Positions 8,181 to 16,275 of a DNA stretch of 64,000 bases are shown here, in pieces. A model generated the notes under the pieces. The model was not told the origin of the DNA. It saw only the letters and a list, made by a program, of their open reading frames with translations, and did no database searches. The stretch covers positions 248,001-312,000 of the forward strand of contig NZ_QKNS01000005.1 of assembly GCF_003231285.1 (NCBI RefSeq), written 5' to 3'. How positions within the stretch are numbered: the first letter of the stretch is position 1; the number at the start of each line of letters is the position of its first letter. Both the position numbers and the translations under genes were made by a program. Source of the stretch: Hymenobacter sediminis (GTDB lineage: Bacteria > Bacteroidota > Bacteroidia > Cytophagales > Hymenobacteraceae).

Positions 8181-9365
8181 GTGCGTAGCAGCCGTTTCCG
8201 TCTAATCCTGACGTCGCTTTGGCTATGGAGCCTGAGCCTGCTACCGATATTGCTACAGGCGGCCGAGTATCAGCCCCTACCCCCCGCGCCCCGTGCAGGC
8301 CTCACACAAGATTGGCTGATTTACGACGAGGTTCGCAACCGTCTCGTACTCTACCTCTCTGATTATCACGCTCCCACCCGGGCTTATTATCAATGGCTAT
8401 CCATTCGGCCCGGTAAAGCGCAACCTATAACTTTTACAGCCCGTCCCAACCTAAGTCTGTTTATAGATAACCGGCTGGTGTTCACCGCTCACGCTCCGGC
8501 TTCTTATACTGTTGACCTCGCAAAACTCCTGCCCAAAGGGAGCACTGCAGGTCCCCATCTGCTTTGTATCTGGCAGCCCGATGGCCCGCCTAATCTGTCT
8601 TCTTTTGTGAATGCGGTGCCGACTGTGGCTCCTCAAGTCGGTAAGCCTAGTTCTCCATTGCTGGCTGCTAACCCACGCCCACGAGGGCACCAAGGGCAGA
8701 ACGTATTTGTAGGCTTTCTGCTCCTGATCGGACTTTGTTATGGTAGTCTGCGAGCCTCATATCAACCTGGTTTCGCCCGAATCTATCAGTTGGAAGGATT
8801 GTGGGGTAAGGGCTCTACGGAGCAGGATTTCTTGATTAAACCTACCCTAACTTGGCTGAACCTAGGGCTGGTGCTGCTGTTTGCTCTGTCTTTTGCTTTG
8901 TTGTTGGTTGCTATTCATACCAACATTCAGAATATCGTCATATTACGGCAGCTTTTCGATGTCGCAGAATCAGCTATTGTTGTTAGGGTACTTCTGTACA
9001 CAGCCTTAGTTGCGGGGTTCGTGCTAGGCAAATACCTATTCTTAGAGTTAATGGGCTACATCTTCGACGTAGCTGAACTAGTGACTATTCAGTACCGCGA
9101 ATTTATCCGTACCATCCTGTTTATTGGATTAGTATTACCTATTGTGATGCTACTCTACTTGGGTCTGAATCAGCGGCTGCCCGAAACGGTGCTTTGGGTA
9201 TCCAATGGCGTGGTTTCCTTGCTGTTGATAGGAACATTGATCCGCGTGGCGCGGACCTTGCATCATAAGACTTCACTGCTGAATCTGCATTTGTTTTCTT
9301 ACCTTTGCGCCACAGAAGTGATTCCCCTGATCATTCTGCTTAAGCTGATCGTTTTTACCTACTGA
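8181..9365 (+). CDS. DUF4271 membrane protein
   Basis: The 394-residue product starts with GTG at 8181, directly followed by a signal sequence (LILTSLWLWSLSLLPILLQA). An exported domain follows (about 29-170), then about six or seven membrane segments from residue 175 to the end, finishing with the typical DUF4271 stretch HLFSYLCATEVIPLIILLK. DUF4271 proteins usually lie directly upstream of a uroporphyrinogen-III synthase gene in Bacteroidota, as here (hemD starts 76 bp downstream). Function is unknown; the conserved pairing suggests a link with heme synthesis or simply an old operon. Confidence 0.82.
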   Translation: MRSSRFRLILTSLWLWSLSLLPILLQAAEYQPLPPAPRAGLTQDWLIYDEVRNRLVLYLSDYHAPTRAYYQWLSIRPGKAQPITFTARPNLSLFIDNRLVFTAHAPASYTVDLAKLLPKGSTAGPHLLCIWQPDGPPNLSSFVNAVPTVAPQVGKPSSPLLAANPRPRGHQGQNVFVGFLLLIGLCYGSLRASYQPGFARIYQLEGLWGKGSTEQDFLIKPTLTWLNLGLVLLFALSFALLLVAIHTNIQNIVILRQLFDVAESAIVVRVLLYTALVAGFVLGKYLFLELMGYIFDVAELVTIQYREFIRTILFIGLVLPIVMLLYLGLNQRLPETVLWVSNGVVSLLLIGTLIRVARTLHHKTSLLNLHLFSYLCATEVIPLIILLKLIVFTY

Positions 9366-9441
9366 AGTACTTCTCTGCCGGCCTGCACCGGTACTGCCTG
9401 CAACGCCCCTTATAGCCTTAGATTTACCTTTTTCCTACCTT

Positions 9442-10260
9442 ATGGCCGAGAGCAAAGACAAACCGGGGACGGGCCGTCATGCCAAGCGTATCTCCAGCAT
9501 TCTTGTCACCCAGCCAAAGCCCGCCAACGACGTTTCTCCCTACTTTTCTATTGCCGAGAAATACGGTATTAAGGTAGATTTTCGGGAGTTCATCGAGGTT
9601 CAGCCGGTTTCCTACAAGGACTTCCGTAAAGAGAAGGTTAACATTCTCGAGCATACGGCTATTATCTTCACCAGCCGTAACGCCGTTGACCATTTCTTCC
9701 GTATCTGCCAGGAGGCTAAAATCGAGATGCCTGCGGAAATGAAGTATTTCTGCATCTCCGAACAGACGGCCAACTACCTGCAGAAGTACATTGTACTGCG
9801 TAAGCGCAAGCTGTTTGTTGGCCAGCGCACCGCCGCCGACCTCTTTGAGGTTATCAAGAAGCACAAGGGCGAGAAGTTTTTGTATCCCTGTTCCGACATC
9901 CGCAAGGATGACATTCCGGAGTTTATGCGGGCCAACAACTTCAAGTTTACCGAAGCCGTCATCTACCGCACCGTGGCCAGCGACCTGTCTGACCTGTCGG
10001 ATGTGAAGTACGATTGCATTGCCTTCTTTAGTCCTTCCGGTATCAGTTCACTGTTTATCAATTTTCCTGATTTTGAACAGAACGGAACACGCATTGCTGC
10101 TTTTGGTCCCACTACGGCAAAGGCAGTAATTGAAGCTGGTCTGGAACTGGATATTGAAGCTCCTCATCCCAATGCTCCCTCCATGACGGGAGCCATTGAG
10201 GCCTACATCCGCTATCATCATGGCGCTGATCCGGTAAAGGAGAAGAAAAGCGCAAAGTAA
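9442..10260 (+). CDS. hemD: Uroporphyrinogen-III synthase HemD
   Basis: The 272-residue cytoplasmic enzyme closes and inverts ring D of hydroxymethylbilane to give uroporphyrinogen III in heme synthesis. The family pattern is clear: SSILVTQPKPAND start, IIFTSRNAVDHFF at about 74-86, a middle FCISEQTANYLQ, LYPCSDIRKDDIP, and FFSPSGISSLF followed by AAFGPTTAKAV and EAPHPNAPSMTGAIEAY. The C-terminal tail is Lys-rich. hemD evolves fast, but these blocks match the Bacteroidota version. It is followed by a perfect hairpin, so it probably ends the unit that begins with the WecA-type gene. Confidence 0.92.
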   Translation: MAESKDKPGTGRHAKRISSILVTQPKPANDVSPYFSIAEKYGIKVDFREFIEVQPVSYKDFRKEKVNILEHTAIIFTSRNAVDHFFRICQEAKIEMPAEMKYFCISEQTANYLQKYIVLRKRKLFVGQRTAADLFEVIKKHKGEKFLYPCSDIRKDDIPEFMRANNFKFTEAVIYRTVASDLSDLSDVKYDCIAFFSPSGISSLFINFPDFEQNGTRIAAFGPTTAKAVIEAGLELDIEAPHPNAPSMTGAIEAYIRYHHGADPVKEKKSAK

Positions 10261-10279
10261 AGTATCTGAACTATAGAGT

Positions 10280-10307
10280 AAGAGGAGCAGCCACTACTGC
10301 TCCTCTT
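10280..10307 (+). terminator. Hairpin after hemD
   Basis: A perfect 11-bp stem (AAGAGGAGCAG with CTGCTCCTCTT) closes a 6-nt loop 19 bp after the hemD stop. The T tract is short, so termination may be partial. Confidence 0.65.
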
Positions 10308-10344
10308 GCGTATACGCCGTGAAATGATGGAGGGAGTTTTTCGT

Positions 10345-10352
10345 TACATTTG
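10345..10352 (+). promoter_or_regulatory. Promoter -7 element of the T9SS operon (porP)
   Basis: TACATTTG matches TAnnTTTG exactly, 52 bp before the porP ATG and after the hemD hairpin. Confidence 0.6.
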
Positions 10353-10404
10353 AAAACGCCCTGCCTGCTCTTTTCCATCTGTTCCTGGCTTGTCGCGAAT
10401 CGTT

Positions 10405-11397
10405 ATGAAGAGAAGTATACTCTGCGCCTGCGCAGTGCTGCTAGTGGGCAAAGCTATAGCTCAGCAACAACCTCAATTCAGCCATTACGGTTTTAATGGA
10501 ATGAATCTGAACCCTGCCTACGCGGGCGTAAAGGGGTATGGGGAAGTAACAGCTATCGGGCGTGTGCAGTACTTTGGTTATGATCCTACCTTTGATGATG
10601 GTGGTTCTCCTACAACTGCTTCGCTGACAGCCTCTCTGCCCGTGCCAGCTTTAGCTGGTGGCATTGGTATCGGTATATATCGAGATAGAATAGCTCAGCT
10701 CAACACAACAAATGTGCAGCTTTCTTATTCCCGGCACATCACCATCGGGGAAGGTGCTTTAGGTTTGGGCGTGCAAGGTGTCTTTAATAATATCTATCAA
10801 GGAAGTTACCGGCCCAATGAGACTGACGATATTTTCGTGCCGAAAGAAGGGTCAGACGGAAAGTTTGACGTAGGGGTAGGGGCTTGGTATGAAAGCCCTA
10901 AGCTTTACGCTGGGCTAAGTGTTAACAATCTGCTACGCTCGGAGTATAAATTCAATAGTCAGGTCGCAACAAGCGGGCGTTCGGCCCGGTATTTGAATGA
11001 GAATCATGCCTATCTGACAGCAGGTTATAATATTGAGCTCACTTCATCCGTTGTTCTGACACCGACTGCACTTGTGAAGATGGTACTACCCGGTAAATTC
11101 GGTGATGACGACAAGTTTTCGCTGCGCAATAACTCCTATGAGCTAGGAGCGCGGGCCACATTTGATGATAGGTATTGGGGGGGGATTGGGTACCGTTCTG
11201 GGGATGCCTTTACGGCTTTGGGAGGAATAAGCTTTGCGAAAGACAATGCTATTCGGTTGGGACTGGCTTATGACTTAATTGCATTTGGCCAAGATGCGAA
11301 AGCATCTAGTTCATTTGAGATACTGCTTGCCTACCGCTTGCCCAAACCAGGGCCTCGGTTGAAGCCAGCAATTCACACTCCACGGTACAGCTTCTAA
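10405..11397 (+). CDS. porP: PorP/SprF family type IX secretion outer-membrane protein
   Basis: The 330-residue product has a signal peptide ending near AIA-QQQP and a predicted outer-membrane beta-barrel with alternating hydrophobic strands and aromatic ends. The family signature is present: QFSHYGFNGMNLNPAYAGV at 24-42, followed by repeated GGIGIGIYRD, GLGVQGVF and AGLSVNNLLRSEY elements. PorP/SprF proteins cooperate with the GldK/GldN ring or export specific adhesins. Position directly upstream of gldKLMN matches the porP-K-L-M-N order of Porphyromonas, which favours the core PorP over one of the many stand-alone paralogues. ATG 10405 was chosen because the signal peptide begins there; an upstream TTG at 10390 is in frame. 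Confidence 0.88.
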   Translation: MKRSILCACAVLLVGKAIAQQQPQFSHYGFNGMNLNPAYAGVKGYGEVTAIGRVQYFGYDPTFDDGGSPTTASLTASLPVPALAGGIGIGIYRDRIAQLNTTNVQLSYSRHITIGEGALGLGVQGVFNNIYQGSYRPNETDDIFVPKEGSDGKFDVGVGAWYESPKLYAGLSVNNLLRSEYKFNSQVATSGRSARYLNENHAYLTAGYNIELTSSVVLTPTALVKMVLPGKFGDDDKFSLRNNSYELGARATFDDRYWGGIGYRSGDAFTALGGISFAKDNAIRLGLAYDLIAFGQDAKASSSFEILLAYRLPKPGPRLKPAIHTPRYSF

Positions 11398-11572
11398 CTT
11401 TTAAGGCGATTAATGGGAAAATAGCCATTCACTAATTGTTTGCCTATCCTACCAAGACAGCCTATTCAATAAAACATCGGCCTTCTTCGTTGAGCAGGTT
11501 ATGAAAGTGATTCGTAGACAAACTGTTACTGTTGGCCGATTGGCTTGTTTGCGAGCAGATGTTTCACTAGAT

Positions 11573-11600
11573 TTGCCAGCTCAGAAAATTGTAATCTTTG
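11573..11600 (+). promoter_or_regulatory. Possible internal promoter before gldK
   Basis: TTTG at 11573-11576 and TAATCTTTG at 11592-11600 resemble a -33/-7 pair with one extra base in the -7 element. It lies in the 238-bp gap between porP and gldK and supports the gldK start at 11636. Confidence 0.35.
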
Positions 11601-11635
11601 GGTATCGCCGCCTAGACAGTCTTTTTCTTTCTCAC

Positions 11636-12655
11636 ATGAACAAGTTTCTCGTATTGCCTCTCGTCGCGCTATCGACGCTTATCCTGGGGGGCTGTGGTTT
11701 TGGTAAAGGACCGCAAGGCGACCTGGTCGGGGCGGAGGACCGTCCTGAGTTCAATCCCCAAGAGGTGCCGTTCGGTATGGTTCCTTGCCCAGGCGGTACG
11801 TTCCACATGGGTCAGACCGATCAAGATATTTCCGCTTCGATGGTAAACATGAACAAGCAGGTAACAATTGCCGGCTTTTACATGGATGAAACGGAAATCA
11901 CCAATAATGAATACCGTCAGTTCATGAATGCTATTCGGCAGGACTCCATTGACGTGCTCGGCGAGGAGTATGTGATGACGGAGCTCTACCCGGATACCAC
12001 CGTGTGGGTGCGTGACTTTACCTACCACATGGGTGACCCCCTGATGGAATATTATTACACCCACCCGGCATTTGATGATTATCCAGTGGTAGGGGTGGAT
12101 TGGTTTGCAGCTAAGTACTTCTGCAACTGGCGCACTAAAAACAAGAATGCTGCTAACGCCGAAGCAGGTCTGGCACCTACGCCAAATTTCCGCCTGCCTT
12201 CCGAGGCTGAGTGGGAATACGCCGCTCGTGGTGGCCGTGACCTAGCTACTTACCCTTGGGGTGGTCCTTATCTGCGTAACTCCAAAGGATGCATGCTGGC
12301 TAACTTCAAGCCTGGCCGTGGCGACTACGCTTCCGATGGATATGCTTACACGTCGCCGGTAGGTGCTTTCTTCCCGAACGACTTTGGCCTGTACGATATG
12401 TCAGGCAACGTAGCAGAGTGGTGCGATGATGCTTACATGGAGGCTTCTGTTCCTGTTGTGTGGGACATGAACCCAACCAACCCTGATGACAACGAACCCC
12501 GCAAAGTAGTGCGCGGCGGTTCTTGGAAAGACATTGCCTATTTCTTGGAGACAGGCACCCGCAACTTCGAGTATCAAGACTCAGCCCGTTCCTACATCGG
12601 CTTCCGCACAGCCATGATCCAGATTGGTATGGGTACTAACGGCAGCCTGAACTAA
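11636..12655 (+). CDS. gldK: Gliding/T9SS lipoprotein GldK (PorK)
   Basis: The 339-residue lipoprotein forms, with GldN, the large periplasmic ring of the type IX secretion system. Residues 1-19 are a lipoprotein signal (lipobox ILGGC, Cys20). The mature part has the formylglycine-generating-enzyme fold: GGTFHMG at 53-59, ETEITNNEYRQF, FRLPSEAEWEYAARGG, FGLYDMSGNVAEWC, then VRGGSW ending at 297 and YIGFRTA. At the place of the two catalytic cysteines of true FGE enzymes this protein has Asp299 and Leu304, so it is structural. ATG 11636 is chosen over an upstream in-frame ATG because the signal peptide starts here. Confidence 0.96.
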   Translation: MNKFLVLPLVALSTLILGGCGFGKGPQGDLVGAEDRPEFNPQEVPFGMVPCPGGTFHMGQTDQDISASMVNMNKQVTIAGFYMDETEITNNEYRQFMNAIRQDSIDVLGEEYVMTELYPDTTVWVRDFTYHMGDPLMEYYYTHPAFDDYPVVGVDWFAAKYFCNWRTKNKNAANAEAGLAPTPNFRLPSEAEWEYAARGGRDLATYPWGGPYLRNSKGCMLANFKPGRGDYASDGYAYTSPVGAFFPNDFGLYDMSGNVAEWCDDAYMEASVPVVWDMNPTNPDDNEPRKVVRGGSWKDIAYFLETGTRNFEYQDSARSYIGFRTAMIQIGMGTNGSLN

Positions 12656-12742
12656 GCTGGTGGGTTTTACTCTGCGTCCTCTTTAATTCTTTTTGAGTTT
12701 TCTAATCACTCCAACTACCTTCTTTTTTCAATTTTCTACAAC

Positions 12743-13558
12743 ATGGCAGCAAAGGGCGGTAACTTTTTCTACGATGTGGTAATGCCGAAAATCTACGGCA
12801 TTGGGGCTGCAGTCGTAATTATCGGGGCTCTATTTAAAATTCTTCACTTGAAGGGTGCTGACGAGATGCTCATCGTTGGTCTGGGTACTGAAGCACTGAT
12901 TTTCTTCTTGAGTGCCTTCCAGCCTAATCCAAAAGAGGTAGATTGGTCGTTGGTGTATCCAGAATTGAGCGAAGGCTATGACCCCTCCACTGGCAACGCT
13001 AGCTTCCGCACTAACGCTATCGACAATGGCGGCACCGGCTTGACCCGTAAGCTTGACGACATGCTGAAGGATGCTAACGTGACGCCTGAAGCTATTGCCT
13101 CTCTGGGCCAAGGTCTGAATCGCCTGAGCACTACCACTCAGCAGCTCTCCACCCTCGGTGATGCTACTAACGCTACCGAAGAGTACACTTCGAAAGTGCG
13201 TTCAGCCGCTCAGTCTCTGGAGCGTATCAACGAAGCTTATTCGCACACGGCTCAAGCTATGACTGCTATGGCCGATGCTACTAACGACGCTCGTGAGTAT
13301 CATGTACAGGTGCAGAATGTGACCAAAAATCTGGGCGCTCTGAATGCTGTGTATGAGATGGAACTGCAGGATGCTAATACGCACCTGAAGTCGATGAACA
13401 AATTCTATGGTACCCTAACCCAGGCCATGGAAAACCTGACCGAAGCCGGCAAAGAGACGGATCAGTTCAAGCAGGAAGTAACCAGCTTGACTTCGAACCT
13501 CAGCTCGCTCAACCGCGTGTACGGCAACATGCTGAACGCAATGCGCGCCACCAACTAA
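12743..13558 (+). CDS. gldL: T9SS motor membrane protein GldL (PorL)
   Basis: GldL, with GldM, is the inner-membrane proton-driven rotary motor of the type IX secretion system. The 271-residue protein starts with two membrane helices: about 17-34 (IYGIGAAVVIIGALFKIL) and about 42-57 (MLIVGLGTEALIFFLS). Glu50 in the second helix corresponds to the conserved Glu49 of the Flavobacterium protein, proposed to sense protons. The rest (from about 75) is a cytoplasmic domain with repeated helices containing TAEEY/TDQFK-type LNxVY and ATNxxEY heptads (for example SLERINEAYSHT, NLGALNAVYEME, NLSSLNRVYGNM), predicted coiled coil. It lies 87 bp after gldK. Confidence 0.97.
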   Translation: MAAKGGNFFYDVVMPKIYGIGAAVVIIGALFKILHLKGADEMLIVGLGTEALIFFLSAFQPNPKEVDWSLVYPELSEGYDPSTGNASFRTNAIDNGGTGLTRKLDDMLKDANVTPEAIASLGQGLNRLSTTTQQLSTLGDATNATEEYTSKVRSAAQSLERINEAYSHTAQAMTAMADATNDAREYHVQVQNVTKNLGALNAVYEMELQDANTHLKSMNKFYGTLTQAMENLTEAGKETDQFKQEVTSLTSNLSSLNRVYGNMLNAMRATN

Positions 13559-13642
13559 TTTGTCAGGTTTGCAGTGATGGTGCCTGAATTCGTTTCAGGC
13601 GCTCTTCTTCCTACACGGTAGTTATAGACACAGAGAGATACG

Positions 13643-15232
13643 ATGGCGGGAGCAAAAGAGACTCCGCGGCAGAAGATGATTGGCATGATGTACCTAGTAC
13701 TGACTGCTCTTCTAGCCCTACAAGTAAATTCAGCTATTCTGCTGAAGTTCAAATTTCTAGACGATAGCCTTATCGGAGTAAACGATAAGACTGCTAAAAC
13801 CAACCAGGGTGCCGTTAAAGGCATCGAGGAAATTGTAGCCCGCAACCGCAACCAAGCAAAAGACCTTGCTATTCTGAAGCAAGGTGAAACGGTTCGTGAG
13901 CGGACTGCCAAAATGGTAGCTTATCTGCGTGACATCCGCACGAAGCTGTTGGATGCCACGGAGAACAAGAACAAAAACGAGTATAAAAACATGGAAGCCA
14001 GCGACAAGGTGGCTAACGTGATGCTCGGTGGAGCCGGCAGCCGCAATGGACTGGGCTACAAAATGAAGGATGAGCTGAATGCCTATGCTTCTGAACTGCA
14101 GAAAATTGTTCCTGGCTTCACAGCTCCGGCTCTTGCCTTGGATGCAAAGGATGACCCAAGCGTAACCCCAGACCAAAAGTCTAAGGATTTCGCTCAGCTC
14201 AACTTCGAGAATACGCCAGTAGTTGCTGCACTGGCTGTTCTGTCGCAGAAAGAAACAGAGGTACTGAAGTATGAGGCTGATGCCTTGAACAAGCTAGCAG
14301 CTCAAGTAGGTGCTACTACCATTGTATTCGACAAAATTGGTGCCTTTGCTAGTGCTGAGTCGAACACGGTTGCTGCTGGTACGAAATACAAGGCTGAATT
14401 GTTTCTAACTGCTTCGGCTTCCGATTTACGTCCTTCCATGACGTTGAATGGCTCGCCGCTTTCAGTAGGTCCCGATGGTAAAGGTAAGGTAGAATTCACG
14501 GCTCGTCCGGGTGCATTTGATGCTTCCGGTAATGCTAAAGCTCAGTGGACAGGTACCATCCGCTTCAAGCAAAATGGCCGCGACACGACCTTTACTGTGA
14601 AGGTGCCTTATACGGTAACCAAGCCGGTAATGCAGATCCAATCGGCTTCGGTTCAGGCTTTGTATTTCAAGTGCGGTAACAAGCTGAGTGTACAAGTACC
14701 TGCCTTGGGTGCTCAGTACGAACCTAGCTTCTCGGCTTCCGGTGCTGCTACCATTAAAGGTTCGGCTAAAGGTGAGGTAACGCTAATTCCGAACTCACGT
14801 GAAGTAACGTTGAGCGTAAGCAGTGGTGGAAACCCCATCGGCTCGCAAACCTTCCAGGTTCGTCCGATTCCTAAGCCCGATATCAAATGTGTGGTAGGTG
14901 GCCGGGAGGCAAACGAAAAGCAAGGCACTCCTATTACAGCTGTGCGTAACATGCAGCTCCGTGCTATTGCTGATGCTGGCTTCGCTACTTTCCTGCCTGA
15001 CGACGCTCGTTACCGTGTGACTCGTTATGAAGTTACGTTGGTACGTGGTAAGCGTCCAGCCCTGCCAACGCGTTCTGTCAACGGTCCGGAGGCAAATCTA
15101 AGCGACGTAGTAAACTCAGCCCGTGAAGGTGATCGTCTGTACATCGAAGTAAAAGAGGTGCAGCGTATGAACTTCCAAGGCAATACCGAGTCGGTAAACG
15201 TTTCGAAGACCTTCAATATTCCGCTGATCTAA
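13643..15232 (+). CDS. gldM: T9SS motor protein GldM (PorM)
   Basis: The 529-residue protein has one N-terminal membrane helix (MIGMMYLVLTALLALQV, about 12-28) and a long periplasmic part made of four stacked domains in known structures, which reaches the GldK/GldN ring. The start MAGAKETPRQKMIGMM is almost invariant in the family; Arg9 is the residue reported to pair with the GldL membrane glutamate. Later blocks such as VNSAREGDRLYIEVKEV and a C-terminal NVSKTFNIPL are typical. It sits 84 bp after gldL. GldL forms a pentamer around two GldM helices in known complexes. Confidence 0.97.
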   Translation: MAGAKETPRQKMIGMMYLVLTALLALQVNSAILLKFKFLDDSLIGVNDKTAKTNQGAVKGIEEIVARNRNQAKDLAILKQGETVRERTAKMVAYLRDIRTKLLDATENKNKNEYKNMEASDKVANVMLGGAGSRNGLGYKMKDELNAYASELQKIVPGFTAPALALDAKDDPSVTPDQKSKDFAQLNFENTPVVAALAVLSQKETEVLKYEADALNKLAAQVGATTIVFDKIGAFASAESNTVAAGTKYKAELFLTASASDLRPSMTLNGSPLSVGPDGKGKVEFTARPGAFDASGNAKAQWTGTIRFKQNGRDTTFTVKVPYTVTKPVMQIQSASVQALYFKCGNKLSVQVPALGAQYEPSFSASGAATIKGSAKGEVTLIPNSREVTLSVSSGGNPIGSQTFQVRPIPKPDIKCVVGGREANEKQGTPITAVRNMQLRAIADAGFATFLPDDARYRVTRYEVTLVRGKRPALPTRSVNGPEANLSDVVNSAREGDRLYIEVKEVQRMNFQGNTESVNVSKTFNIPLI

Positions 15233-15279
15233 GCGTTGCTTATCTGAACTAAGTCTTGCGCTTTTTTGATTATCACGGT

Positions 15280-16182
15280 ATGAACAAATTCCTCTCCTTC
15301 GCCGCTCTGACGGCCGGCCTGACGCTGTCGGTGGCAGCTTCGGCTCAGGAACAAGCTACCACCGCGAGCAGCAATGGCTCGTACCGCCCGATTCCGAATT
15401 CGGACATCATGTTCCGTAAGACTATCTGGCGTGCAGTCGACTTGCGAGAGAAGCAGAATAAGCCGATGTTCTCGGAGGGTAAGGAAATTAGCCGCGTAAT
15501 TCTGGAAGCAGTAAAACGTGGTGAACTGCAGGCCTACCGTAACGACTCGCTGACTACTACGCTGTCATCGGCAGAGGTAGTTTCCAATATGTCGTATGCG
15601 GAAGCTAGTGCTGGCCTGAGCGACGAGGAAAAGGCAGCTGGTTTCTCGGATAGCGACCTTGGTGGCGGTGATGATGGTTGGGGAGCTCCTGCTCCTAAGA
15701 AAGGCAAGGGCAAGTCTACTGCGAAAGCAGCTCCGAAAGCACCTGTTGCTCCGCCCAGCTATGAATACCGTCCAAAGGACATCTATCAGATGGAAATCAA
15801 GGAGGATATGATCTTCGACAAGAAACGGTCGCGGATGTATCATGATATCAAAGCTATCGGCTTGCTGGTACCTTCAACCTTGAGCGCTAATACTTCAGGG
15901 ATTGAGAAAACCATTGGTTACTTCAAGTACAGCGACTTGGTGCGTGTATTCCGGGCTAATCCAGATAAAGCTATCTGGTTTAACCCACAGAATGACGCTC
16001 AACATAAGAACCTGGCAGATGCTTTCGAACTGTGGCTGTTCAACTCGTACATCGTGAAGGTCTCGAACCCCAACGATTCTCGTCTTGACGAAATCTATGG
16101 TGGTCAGCAGCAAGGTATTTTGGCTTCTCAGCAGGCCGCTGCCGACTTGATCGAGTACGAATACAACCTGTGGAGCTTCTAA
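15280..16182 (+). CDS. gldN: T9SS ring protein GldN (PorN)
   Basis: The 300-residue periplasmic protein partners GldK in the outer-membrane-associated ring. A signal peptide covers about 1-23 (ends SVAASAQ). Family blocks are PNSDIMFRKTIWRAVDLREKQN split around 39-58, EDMIFDKKRSRMYHDIKAIG and KTIGYFKYSDLVRVFR, and the end YEYNLWSF. Between about 118 and 155 there is a low-complexity Gly/Asp then Lys/Ala/Pro insert (GGGDDGWGAPAPKKGKGK), longer than I expect in flavobacterial GldN. ATG 15280 is preferred over TTG 15256 because the signal peptide begins there. It closes the operon at a strong bidirectional terminator. Confidence 0.95.
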   Translation: MNKFLSFAALTAGLTLSVAASAQEQATTASSNGSYRPIPNSDIMFRKTIWRAVDLREKQNKPMFSEGKEISRVILEAVKRGELQAYRNDSLTTTLSSAEVVSNMSYAEASAGLSDEEKAAGFSDSDLGGGDDGWGAPAPKKGKGKSTAKAAPKAPVAPPSYEYRPKDIYQMEIKEDMIFDKKRSRMYHDIKAIGLLVPSTLSANTSGIEKTIGYFKYSDLVRVFRANPDKAIWFNPQNDAQHKNLADAFELWLFNSYIVKVSNPNDSRLDEIYGGQQQGILASQQAAADLIEYEYNLWSF

Positions 16183-16221
16183 AAGCTTAATAGTTGTAAT
16201 CGCACTAAGTTGACAAATCAT

Positions 16222-16259
16222 AAAAAAAGCCCCCACTATTACAGTGGGGGCTTTTTTTA
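16222..16259. terminator. Bidirectional terminator between gldN and uvrC
   Basis: AAAAAAAGCCCCCACT pairs with AGTGGGGGCTTTTTTT around a short loop. A run on one side and T run on the other suit both convergent transcripts. Confidence 0.9.
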
Positions 16260-16275
16260 TGATTGTAGCAAAAGC

